Positions 17,145-46,176 of a DNA stretch of 64,000 bases are shown here, piece after piece. The stretch comes from Streptomyces roseirectus. GTDB lineage: Bacteria > Actinomycetota > Actinomycetes > Streptomycetales > Streptomycetaceae. Made by a program: the position numbers and the translations under genes. The stretch is from positions 496,001-560,000 of the forward strand of contig NZ_CP060828.1 in the NCBI RefSeq assembly GCF_014489635.1. Direction: 5' to 3'. The notes beneath the pieces are model-generated. The model did no database searches, was not told the DNA's origin, and saw nothing but the letters and a program-made list of their open reading frames with translations. Positions within the stretch are counted from its first letter, which is position 1, and every line of letters starts with the position of its first letter.

Positions 17145-18065
17145 TCACGAAAAATTACGGGGATACACCTCCCTGCATTTATCGCGAAAATTCCACTCCG
17201 CCAGGTACGTAGCCACCGGGGTCGGTGTCACGTCCGGGTAGTCCGCGTTGCGGACGTCGCGCAGCGAGGCCGTGCCGTCGAACATCGCGACCTGGTACTG
17301 GAGCGCCACGTACTCGACCACGCTGGATGCCGTGAACTGCCGGCGCACGATTTCCGCGCGCAGGTCGTCGAGCGTGCCCCTGCGCACCAGTTCCCACCGT
17401 CGCCCGGACACCGTCTCGATCTCGTCGTGCAGCTCCAGCATGGTGAGTTGCTGGCCGACCACGTGGACCTCGCGGTTCGCGGTCTTCGGATCGAGCGCTA
17501 TCGCGGCCGTGAACGCGGCGGTGTCCGGGATCGTGGTGATGTCGATCGGGCGTGTGCCGTCGCCCCATACCGAGAACGTGCCCGCCGCCGGGTCGAGCAC
17601 CTCGTGGACGGGGCCGAGGAAGTATTCCGGGAACGCGCCGATCGCCACCGAGGTGCGCGCGACCGTCGAGGTGGCGAACGCGTCCGCGAACACGCGGCGC
17701 AGGTCGGACAGCACGTTGATGCCGTAGCCGTAGCCGAAGAGGTTGACCGAGAAGTCGGACGGGATCATCCGCTGGACGCCGCCCCGTTCCGCGGCGCGCA
17801 GCAGCTCCCGCTGCCCGTCGATGATCACCTCCGGCCCGCCCTGGACCGCCGACACCACGACCTCCACACCGTCGACGTGCCGTTGCAGCGCGTCGGAGCC
17901 GTCTGCCAGGTCGCCGACGCACAGCGTCAGATTCGGGTGGGCCGCCGACTGGTCCGTCGAAGGCCGGCGGACCAGCGCGCGTACGTGCGCGCCACGCGCC
18001 AGGAGGTTCTTCACGATCAGGCTGCCGAGGCTGCCGGTCGCGCCCGCCACCAGTACTGTCGTCAT
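17145..18065 (-). CDS. NmrA-like NAD(P)-binding reductase
   Basis: 306 residues, ATG with GGAG upstream. The dinucleotide motif VAGATGSLGSLIV is near the start. ALVRRPS after the second strand and PSDFSVNLFGYGYGIN are typical of atypical short-chain reductases of the NmrA/isoflavone reductase group. These reduce small aromatic or quinone-like compounds or act as redox sensors. It is the last of a leftward pair with the pirin gene (73-base gap), suggesting a shared response to quinones or electrophiles. Confidence 0.88.
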   Translation of the reverse strand: MTTVLVAGATGSLGSLIVKNLLARGAHVRALVRRPSTDQSAAHPNLTLCVGDLADGSDALQRHVDGVEVVVSAVQGGPEVIIDGQRELLRAAERGGVQRMIPSDFSVNLFGYGYGINVLSDLRRVFADAFATSTVARTSVAIGAFPEYFLGPVHEVLDPAAGTFSVWGDGTRPIDITTIPDTAAFTAAIALDPKTANREVHVVGQQLTMLELHDEIETVSGRRWELVRRGTLDDLRAEIVRRQFTASSVVEYVALQYQVAMFDGTASLRDVRNADYPDVTPTPVATYLAEWNFRDKCREVYPRNFS

Positions 18066-18138
18066 CGCCGTCGCTCCTTGTTCGATCCGCTTGTGGACGG
18101 CCGCCCGGTGCGGCGTCGCGCGATCCGGGCGGCTTCGA

Positions 18139-19029
18139 TCAGCCGCCGTCGGGCAGGCGCGTGTGCCGGGGTACGCTGCCGAACTCGCCGGAGTGGAAGT
18201 CGCGGTACGCCTGGACGATCTCGGCCCGGCTGTTCATCACGAACGGGCCGTGGGCGATGACGGTCTCCCCGATGGGCCGCCCGGAGAACAGCAGCACCTT
18301 CGTCTGTTCGCCGGTGTCGCCGGTGGCCAGGGCCAGCGTGGTCGGGTCGCCCTGCCGGGACACGGGATCGGACCAGGCGATCTGTCCCGCGCGTACGGTC
18401 CGCCCGCCGGCCGTGGCGCGGCCCGCGATCACGTACGCGAAAGAGCGTTCACTCCCGTCGAGCACCTGCCGGTACCCGGCTCCCGGGTCGAGGGTGATCA
18501 CCATGCCCACAACCGGCCAGTGGTTGACCGCCGGCCCACGCACCGCCCCGGCCTCGCCCGAGATCACCTGGACCAGGACACCCGGCTCGGAGTGCACGGC
18601 GTGGCTGCCGGCCCGCAGGTCCTGATAGCCGGTGGGTACCGACTTCTGACGCGACGGAAGGTTGAGCCACATCTGGATCACGTGCGCGTGCTCCGCGCGT
18701 GCGGCGGCCTCGCGGTGGATCACGCCCCGTCCGGCCGTCATCCACTGCACGTCTCCGGGCCCCAGGACACCGGTGTTGCCCATGCTGTCGCCGTGCTCCA
18801 GGGCTCCGTCCAGGACGAGGGTCACGGTCTCCATCCCGCGGTGCGGATGCCACTCGAACCCCGGCCGGTTGACCCGTTCCTCTCCCATGAGCAGGAACGG
18901 GTCGGTCCGGGCGTCGTCACCGGGCGGAATGATCAGCGCGCTGTGGTCGGACATGGGGGTCGGGCCGATGTCCACCTTGGTGACGACCCGGTCCACCCGT
19001 CGGTCCGTCGGCGCGGTTCGTGCGGTCAT
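18139..19029 (-). CDS. Pirin family protein
   Basis: 296 residues from the ATG at MTARTAPTDR, preceded by GAGGGAGGG; an upstream extension to MPFVDA has no support. The pirin cupin signatures are present: EWHPHRGMETVTLVLDG and GDVQWMTAGRGVIHRE provide the metal-binding His residues, and IAHGPFVMNSRAEIVQAYRDF is the conserved C-terminal block. Bacterial pirins often have quercetin 2,3-dioxygenase activity. It is divergent from an HxlR-type regulator across 88 bases, a common arrangement for redox-responsive pairs. Confidence 0.93.
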   Translation of the reverse strand: MTARTAPTDRRVDRVVTKVDIGPTPMSDHSALIIPPGDDARTDPFLLMGEERVNRPGFEWHPHRGMETVTLVLDGALEHGDSMGNTGVLGPGDVQWMTAGRGVIHREAAARAEHAHVIQMWLNLPSRQKSVPTGYQDLRAGSHAVHSEPGVLVQVISGEAGAVRGPAVNHWPVVGMVITLDPGAGYRQVLDGSERSFAYVIAGRATAGGRTVRAGQIAWSDPVSRQGDPTTLALATGDTGEQTKVLLFSGRPIGETVIAHGPFVMNSRAEIVQAYRDFHSGEFGSVPRHTRLPDGG

Positions 19030-19098
19030 GGTGCCCTCCCTCTCGGCCGGACCGTCAAAGCATCCGGCCCTGAGGTCCGCATCGACAAAGGGCACCGA

Positions 19099-19111
19099 AG
19101 TTACTTACTTT
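19099..19111. promoter_or_regulatory. TTACTTACTT element in pirin/HxlR intergenic region
   Basis: AGTTACTTACTTT lies just before the HxlR start and within the divergent promoter gap. Similar GTTACTT/AAGTAAC sequence recurs in the HxlR/MBL-hydrolase gap near 57.66 kb. It may be the autoregulatory HxlR operator. Confidence 0.35.
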
Positions 19112-19117
19112 GGAGAA

Positions 19118-19465
19118 GTGACCGAACCTCCTGACTCCCCTGTCGACGAGGAGAGCTGCCACCGCGTCCTGCGCGCGCTCGACATCATCGGGGCCCGCTG
19201 GACCGGACCGATCCTGCTCGCCGGGGCCCGCGGCGCACGCCGGTTCAAGGAGTACCGCGCTCTGGTCCCGGGCATCTCGGATCCGCAACTGACGCTGCGG
19301 CTCAAGCAGTTGCAGAGCCGCGGGCTCATGGAACGCACCGTCGTCCCCAGCACGCCGGTGCAGATCACGTACGCCCTCACTCCAGAGGCCGAAGAGCTGA
19401 TCGCCGCCCTTCGGCCTCTGTCGCACTGGAGCGAACGCAATCTCCCCGCGCACAGCGAGGAGTGA
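19118..19465 (+). CDS. HxlR-family winged-helix regulator
   Basis: 115 residues from GTG after GGAG. The signature CHRVLRALDIIGARWTGPIL, then RRFKEYRALVPGISDPQLT and LKQLQSRGLMERTV, is the HxlR (MarR-like) winged helix. The N-terminal Cys14 is at the position used for thiol-based sensing in HypR/YodB-type members. Divergence from the pirin-NmrA genes suggests it represses them and is released by quinones, aldehydes or disulfide stress. Confidence 0.92.
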   Translation: MTEPPDSPVDEESCHRVLRALDIIGARWTGPILLAGARGARRFKEYRALVPGISDPQLTLRLKQLQSRGLMERTVVPSTPVQITYALTPEAEELIAALRPLSHWSERNLPAHSEE

Positions 19466-19497
19466 CGAGGCCGTTCCGCCGGCCTACGCACCCGGCC

Positions 19498-19878
19498 TCA
19501 GCAGGTGATCGACTTGGTGGGGCCGGTCCTGCTGTCGGTCTTCTCCCCGTCCAGCCACACCCGCCAGGTGTGCGTACCGCTGCACCTGGCCGGCAGGGAA
19601 ATGTTGCCGGAGCTGTCGCCGCTGGCGTTCCAGCCGTCGTCGTTCACGGTGTCCCAGATCCCCAGGACCTTGCGCTGAATCTTGATCTTCATGTAGCCGC
19701 AGCCGCTGCCGGTCCAGGCACCGTATCCGGTGACCTGGCCGCCGCCGGTCTTGAGCACATTGCCGGCCGTGATGCTGCAGGAGGCCGCCGCAGCCGGTGA
19801 CCCTCCCGCGACGAGGAGCCCTCCGGCCATGACACCACCGAGCACAACGGACACAGTCCTGTTCTTGAAGTTACGCAT
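19498..19878 (-). CDS. Small secreted protein of unknown function
   Basis: 126 residues from MRNFKNRTVSVV; an upstream ATG would bury the signal peptide. The signal peptide ends at AAAA before SCSITAGNV. The mature part has four Cys (SCSI, SGCGYM, ARCSGTH, final C), Gly/Trp-rich beta-strand-like segments, and ends in Cys. It is probably a compact disulfide-bonded extracellular protein. No family was recognised with confidence. Confidence 0.8.
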   Translation of the reverse strand: MRNFKNRTVSVVLGGVMAGGLLVAGGSPAAAASCSITAGNVLKTGGGQVTGYGAWTGSGCGYMKIKIQRKVLGIWDTVNDDGWNASGDSSGNISLPARCSGTHTWRVWLDGEKTDSRTGPTKSITC

Positions 19879-19962
19879 GGTGGCAGTCTGCGAAGCTTCC
19901 GGCCCAGGGGGTACCTGCAACGTTCCAGGTTGTGGCGTGACGGATCTCAGCCGGGCGCCCCG

Positions 19963-20904
19963 TCAGACGGGGCGGATTCCGCGTTCCTCGAAGACCTCGC
20001 GCAGGACACCGACGGCGTTGAGCGCGCGGGGGAAGCCCGTGTACGGGACGGCCTGGATGACCGTCTCGATCACCTGCCGGGGTGCGAGTCCCACTCTGAG
20101 CGCGGCGTTGAAGTGGACCTTCTGCTGGGGTGCCGTGTCACCGAGGGCGATCAGTCCGCCCAGGGTGACGAGTTGCCGTTGCCGCAGGTCGAGCCCCGGT
20201 CGCGGGTAGATGTCCCCGAAGGCGAACTCGACGATGTACCGGCCGAGATCCGGCGCCACGTCGTTCAGGGACTCGATCACCTCGATGCCGTGCTCGCCGT
20301 CGACCTCGCGGAGTTTGTCCTCGCCCCGTGCGTAACGGTTCCCGCCGGGCTCCACCTCGATCGGCTCGACGCGCACCCCTCGTTCCTCGAAGACGGCGCG
20401 TGCGGCGGTCAGCGCGTTGAGCGTCCGCGGGAACCCCGCGAAGGGGACCAGGTGGATCAGCGCCTCCACCACCTGCGCCGCGTCCAGTCCGACATGCAGC
20501 GCCGCGCCGATGTGGAACCGTAGCTGAGGGGCGGTGTCCCCGGCGGCGGTCAGTGCGCCGATGGTCACCAACTGCCGCTGCCGCACGTCGAGTCCGGGCC
20601 GTGCGTGCACGTCCCCGTACGCGAACTCGACCACGAAGCGCCCCAGATCCGGGGCGATGTCCTCCAGCGCCTCCACCGTGGCGAGGGCGTCCTCGCCGGC
20701 GATCTCCTTCATCCGGGCGGCGCCCCGCGCGTACCGCTCGGACGGGCCGCGCTCCGCGCTGTCGGCCACCGCCACGCCCGGCCTCGTCAGGGGTGCCGCC
20801 ATCGCGCCGACCCCTCCCACGGCTCCGTACCGCAGCAGGGCCCGCCTGCCCCTGCCCGCCTCGCCCCTCCGCCGCGCGTCACGCCTGTCGTCCGCCGTCC
20901 CCAT
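19963..20904 (-). CDS. Tandem carboxymuconolactone decarboxylase-like protein, exported
   Basis: 313 residues, ATG after GGAGGAA. The N-terminus (RRGEAGRGRRALLRYGAVGG) looks like a twin-arginine or Sec leader ending near VAVA. Two copies of a CMD domain follow (RYARGAARMKEIAG to the first FEERGVRV; RYARGEDKLREVDG to FEERGIRPV). In each, RPGLDxRQRQLVT and H-containing (R/V)FHIGAAL / VHFNAAL match gamma-carboxymuconolactone decarboxylase. The AhpD CxxC motif is absent. Internal duplication with export is unusual for a family that is normally a cytoplasmic single domain. It overlaps the end of a MerR remnant. Confidence 0.85.
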   Translation of the reverse strand: MGTADDRRDARRRGEAGRGRRALLRYGAVGGVGAMAAPLTRPGVAVADSAERGPSERYARGAARMKEIAGEDALATVEALEDIAPDLGRFVVEFAYGDVHARPGLDVRQRQLVTIGALTAAGDTAPQLRFHIGAALHVGLDAAQVVEALIHLVPFAGFPRTLNALTAARAVFEERGVRVEPIEVEPGGNRYARGEDKLREVDGEHGIEVIESLNDVAPDLGRYIVEFAFGDIYPRPGLDLRQRQLVTLGGLIALGDTAPQQKVHFNAALRVGLAPRQVIETVIQAVPYTGFPRALNAVGVLREVFEERGIRPV

Positions 20905-21076
20905 CCCGTTCCTCCAGCAGTCCCTCGTAGTGCGCGATCTTCTTGTCGATGGCGTCGAGGCTGCGCATGACGGCCTCGTACCGCCTGCTGACCTGTTCCT
21001 GGTGTCTCCGCAGCAGGAACGCCGTCGATCCGCTCGGTCGCCACACGACGACCGTACGAGTTGAAGCGCGCTTCAA
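20879..21076 (-). pseudogene. Remnant of a MerR-family regulator (C-terminal part)
   Basis: The last ~45 residues (LLRRHQEQVSRRYEAVMR and DAIDKKIAHYEGLLEE) match the dimerising coiled coil of MerR regulators. The preceding residues are out of register and no winged-helix domain is present upstream. The stop overlaps the start of the CMD gene, so the original pair was probably a MerR-CMD operon that lost its DNA-binding end beside a transposase fragment. Confidence 0.6.
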
Positions 21077-21122
21077 CGCAAGGGAGTCGGAACCGGGAGA
21101 CGGTCCCGCTGGATGTGAATGC

Positions 21123-21245
21123 CTCGGTGCGCAGCCGTCGGTGCAGGTGGCCGTAGTCGGAGCCGTTGTCCGTGTAGGGCTTGGCGGGCCGTCGTCCGCG
21201 CGGTCCGTGGCGGGAGCGGATCGGCGGGATGCCGCGCACGGGCGG
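21123..21245 (-). mobile_element. Fragment of an IS5-type transposase
   Basis: The minus-strand reading PPVRGIPPIRSRHGPRGRR followed by PAKPYTDNGSDYGHLHRRLR resembles the central DDE region of IS5/IS1647-like transposases (Pro-Pro-Ile-Arg, Arg-Pro, A-D-x-G-Y-D). The flanking sequence is not coding, and no inverted repeats are evident. The rest of the region between the MerR remnant and the synthase locus shows no gene. Confidence 0.55.
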
Positions 21246-21387
21246 TTCGAGTGCCCGGCTGTCGTGCGGCTTCGCCCGGACCCGCGCGGCGCTCCGCTCG
21301 GTGAAGCGCCGGTGCGCGGTCGGTCCCGACGGACCGAACACCGGCGGCGACTCAGGACGTGCGCCGCATGTTACGGGGGCGTAGGCC

Positions 21388-24300
21388 CTAGCTTTTGAAG
21401 GCCCCGCAGCGTTCCTCGATCAGTTGGGCGGTGGCGGTCATGAGGCGGTCGGCGACGGTGTCGACGTTGCGGGCCTGCCAGGGTTCGAGGCTGGTGCCCT
21501 TGACCCAGTGGTTGAAGGCGCCCATCGCGGGGCCGGAGTGGACGAGGTAGTCAACTCGGCGTCCGGGGGCGCCCGTTCGGGCCAGGGTGAAGCCGTCGGC
21601 GAGGTAGGTGCGGAACGCCAGCGCCAACTTCCGCTTCGCGTCGGGTTCCTGGGTGCCGTGGTGGGCCGTGCGCCATGCCTCCTCGAAGGGGCGGCACAGG
21701 TAGGTGTCCTCGATCTGGCGGCGGGTGGCGGCGTCGATCTCGTCGAACGAGGCGTGGGTGCGCCAGAGTTGGTAGAGGCGGTCGGCGCGGGCCGGGAGGA
21801 AGACGCCGCGTTTGACCGCCCTCGCGCGGACGCCTAGTTCGAACTGCTCGGCCCAGGGGGCGGGCTCGGTGTCATGGACGTCCGACGCCTGGAGGAGGTC
21901 CTTGGCCTCGGGGCTGGTCCCGGCCTCCACCGTGCACTGGTTCACGGACCCGGTGACGAGGAATTCCGCGCCGAGCACCAGGGCCGCCGTCGCCGCCTCC
22001 GGTGTGCCGATGCCGCCGGCCGCGCCGACGTGGACGCGGGCCCCGCCGCTCGCCAGGGTGTCGCGCAGGCGGACGACGGTCGGCAGCAGCGTCGCCAGGT
22101 CCGCCGCGCCGTCGAGCCAGCCACCGCCCGCCTCGACGCACAGGTCGTCCGCCATGGGGACGCCGGCGGCGCGCGCCGCCTCCTCCTCGGTGACATCGCC
22201 GCACGCGACAAGGCTGCGGACGACGTCGGCGGGGGCCGGGCGCAGGAACGCCTCGGCGGTGTCCGTGCGGGAGACCTTGGCGATGATCCGGCCGCCCTTC
22301 AGGCGGTACTTGACCAGCGCCGGGGTGAGCCGCAGGAACCCGGACGCCTCGACCGTGCCGACCCCGAGCCGGAGCAGGAGGTCCACGAGAGCGCGTTCCT
22401 CCTCCGGGTCGGCGTGCCGGTGCAGGAGGTTCGCGCCGAAGGGTCCGTCGGGCCCCAGCGCGCCCCGCACACCCCGGATCCCGGCCTCGACGTCCGCGAG
22501 CGACAGCCCGCCGGTCCCGAGGAACCCCATCGCCCCGGCCTTGGCGATCCGCACGACCAGCGCCTCGGAGGAGATGCCGCCGTACATGCCGCCCGCGAGG
22601 TAGGCGAGGCGCAGGCCGTAACGGGCGCGGAAGGTGTCGGCCCCGAGGTCTTCGGCGGAGAGGGGACGGCGGGGGACGGGGGTGGGGGCGGGAAGGGGGG
22701 ACGGCTCGACGCGGGCCGTGGGCGGTTGGACGACGGCCGGTTCCGTGACGGGGGCGGCCTGGGCCATCGTGCGAGCCGGGGCCGGCGTGACTGCCGGCGT
22801 GCGGGGCTCGGCCGGGGTCCCGACCACACCGCGCTCACCGATGAGTTCGGTCACCCGCTCCGATGCCGGAACCTCGGCACGGTCCGCCACAGGCAGGCCC
22901 GACGTGCCTGGCGCGGACGGCGTGGCGGCCCCGGCCGGAGCCGACGGGGCAGCAGGCGAAGCCACGACGGCAACGTCCGCCACCCCCGCGACTCCCAGCG
23001 CCACAGCCCGCCCAGCGCCCCGCCCCGTCTCCTCCCCCTCCCCGTCCCGCCCCGCCAACTCCTCCCCCGACATCGGCTCAACCGCCGCGCGAATCTTCGT
23101 CACCATCTTCTGAAGCGTCCGCCCCGGCCCCAGCTCGACGAACTCGAAATCACCGAGGGCCATCAGCCGCCGCACGGTGTCGACCCAGCACACCTGGCCG
23201 GTGATCTGGGCGGCGAGGGTGTCGCGGATGCGGCCGGGAGCGTAGGGGCGGGCGTCGACGTTGGCGATGACGGGGATGCGGGGCGGCCGGAACTCGGTGG
23301 CGTCGAGGAGTTCGCGGAACTCGTCGGCGGCGGCGCGCATGTAGCGGGAGTGGAAGGGCGCGCTGACGTTGAGGACGACGACCTGGGCGCCCCGGTCCTC
23401 GAAGACGGCGCGGACGCGGTCGACGTCGGCTTCGGGGCCGGCGACGACGATCTGTTCGGGCCCGTTGTGGTTGGCGATGTCGATGCCGGTGAGCCCGGCG
23501 TCGGCGAGGCCCGCCTCGACGGTGGCGCGGTCGAGGCCGAGGACGGCGGCCATGCGGCCCCCGCTCGCGCGGCCCATGAGCGCCCCGCGCCGGGCGACGA
23601 GGCGCAGCCCGGTGGCGAAGTCGAAGACGCCGGCGGCGAAGAGGGCCGCGTACTCACCGAGGCTGTGGCCGACGAGGCAGTCCGGCGGGGTGGGGTCCTC
23701 GCGGGTGCGCCGGAGGTAGGTGAGCGCTTCGACGGCGTACAGCGCGGGCTGGGTGAACTCGGTGAGTTTCAGGCGGCCTTCGGGGTTGGTGAGGCACAGC
23801 TCGCGCAGGGAGTAGCCAAGGATCTCGTCGGCCTGGGCGACGAGGTCGGGGTACTCGTCGAAGAGGTCGGCGCCCATGCCCTTGACCTGGGAGCCCTGCC
23901 CGGGGAAGCCGAACACTTTCACGTTGCTGCCGCCTTTCGCTGGGGCGCGGTCCCTCACGAGGGCCAACTGCCGGGTGTCGCGGGTGAACGGGGTGAGCAG
24001 CGCCATCGACTCGGAGCCCGTGCCGGGGCGGGCCGCGAGGTGGGCGCGGACGAAGTTGTGGAGCGTGCCGGAGGGCCCGGCGTCGAGATAGAGGCACGGC
24101 CCGCCCCTCTCCAACTCCCCTACGGTGGCCGCGAATTCGATGGGTTCGCGGGCGACGCGCCACAGGTGTCCGGCGGTGACCTCGGTGAGCGGCCCGGCGG
24201 TGGCGCTGGAGACCAGCGGGATACGGGGCGCCCGGAACTCGGCGTCCGCCCACACCGCGTCGAAGGCGTCCCGGGAGGGGTCCATCAGGCGGGAGTGGAA

Positions 24301-24878
24301 GGCGTGGGCGACCGGGACGCGCTGGTGGGCGATGTCCCGTGCGGCCAGCAGCGCTTGGGTGCGGTCGAGGGCGTGCAGGGGTCCGGAGACGACGTAGTGG
24401 GCGTCGTAGTTGTGCGCCGCCAGCTCCAACTCGCGGTGCAGTTCGGGGTCTTGGTGGAAGAGGTCGGGTGCGGTGAGGACGGCCAGCATGCCGCCGGGCG
24501 CGGACGCGTCCGCCGTGCGGGCCATCCGGACGAGCCTGCGCAGGCAGTCGCCGGGTTCGAGGACGCCGGCGAGCACGGCGGCCGTGAACTCGCCGAGGCT
24601 GGCGCCGAGGAGGACGTCGGGGGTGACGCCGTGCGCCAAGAGGGTTTCGGCGAGGGCGAATTCGACCATGACGATCGCCGGGTGGGTGACGGCGGTGTCG
24701 GTGAACGGTTCGGAGACGCGGCGGGCGGGGTCGTAGAGGCGGGCGAGGACGGAGGTGTCCAGTTCGGCGTCGAGCCGGTGCAGGGCGTTTTTGAACACCG
24801 GTTCGTGGTCGTACAGTTCGCGGCCCATCTGGTAGGTCTGCGAGCCCTGGCCGGAGAACATGAAGACGGTCCGCACGG

Positions 24879-24882
<4 letters not shown>
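21388..24882 (-). CDS. Trans-acting AT-like acylhydrolase / acyltransferase / PfaD-type ER fusion
   Basis: 1164 residues, ATG overlapping the synthase stop (ATGA). Residues 4-300 form a first AT-like domain with GASLGEF (Ser95) and HAFHS. The Arg that binds the malonyl carboxylate in FabD-type ATs aligns to Met120, suggesting an acylhydrolase (PedC-like) that clears stalled chains. Residues 322-600 form a canonical malonyl-CoA AT: GHSLGEY (Ser407), RLVARRG (Arg432) and APFHSRYM. A Pro/Ala-rich linker leads to a PfaD-like flavin enoylreductase (about 745-1164; YLAGGMYGGISSEALV, HVGAAGGIGTPEAA, VTGSVNQCTVEAGTS). The synthase has no cis-AT, so this protein loads its carrier domains and may reduce enoyl intermediates in trans. 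Confidence 0.95.
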
Positions 24883-45449
<20,567 letters not shown>

Positions 45450-45537
45450 TCCGTCACCGTCCGGCCGTGGGGGCTGTGGGCCGAGAACTCCGTCAAATCG
45501 GCGGCCGGGAAATTGACGGAGCCGTGCACCGAAAGGG

Positions 45538-45559
45538 GGACTACGGATTTCCGTAGTCC
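45538..45559. promoter_or_regulatory. Perfect 22-base palindrome upstream of the synthase
   Basis: Arms GGACTACGGA and TCCGTAGTCC flank a 2-base TT centre, about 90 bases before the synthase start codon. The size and symmetry fit a dimeric repressor or activator site. Confidence 0.6.
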
Positions 45560-46036
45560 TGTGTGCGGATCCAAGCGTGCCGAACCGGGCCAGGACGGAC
45601 TTCCCACGCGGTGAAGCCTGTGACCCAGGTCATGATCGCGGAATATGCGTTCACCGAACTCGGCGCCAATCTGAGCATCGCTCAGGATTGTCGAACTGTG
45701 AGTCACGACACCATTCAGGAATGCCGGGTACGGTGTCGCTTCGCACGGACTTCGCCCTCTCGAAGATCGAATACTCGGCGGTGGACCCTGGAGGGGCGCC
45801 GCTTCCCCGGCATCCACCTTCACGGCCGGATCCGGCCAGTGTCACCACCTGAGCAGGTAGGTTTGCCCAGCCAGGCCACTCCGGGGGCTACTCAAGCGGG
45901 TAGGACCGTGCGGGAGTCGGCTCCGGCCGGGGTGACGGCGGTCCGCCCCCGGCACCTTCTGACACCCTGTCCGCCGTTTCCGTCCATTCACGGAGTTTTC
46001 GCTTCCCGAGGGTAACGGTCAGGCCAAAAAGGCGTG

Positions 46037-46068
46037 TTAATCTTCAAGGGACCGTATTAACCTTCAAG
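46037..46068. promoter_or_regulatory. TTAAyCTTCAAG direct repeat upstream of LAL activator
   Basis: TTAATCTTCAAG and TTAACCTTCAAG start exactly 20 bases apart, two helical turns. An inverted partial copy, TTGAAGG, follows at 46088-46094. The repeats end 109 bases before the activator start and may bind a regulator of the activator or of both divergent genes. Confidence 0.55.
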
Positions 46069-46176
46069 AACTCCCCCCGCACCCTTTTTGAAGGATCGTC
46101 AGCCCCCACGATTCCTCAGGTACGGGACCCACTTTCGTTCGATTCTCTGCCCCGGACATGAACTACGTGAGGTCAC

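Larger units (their letters stand above)
45450..46176. promoter_or_regulatory. Divergent control region of the synthase locus
   Basis: 727 bases with no credible gene, between the synthase start (minus) and the LAL activator start (plus). It contains several dyads: a perfect 10-base-arm palindrome near the synthase, TGACC-CA-GGTCA at 45621-45632, CTGAGC-ATC-GCTCAG at 45671-45685, and a 20-base-period direct repeat near the activator. AT content is visibly higher at 46020-46090 than in the flanking genes. Confidence 0.7.

Noticed and set aside
45450..46176. Small genes in the divergent control region
   Set aside because: Frames of up to about 150 codons exist, but they overlap on both strands, lack ribosome sites and have no recognisable features.
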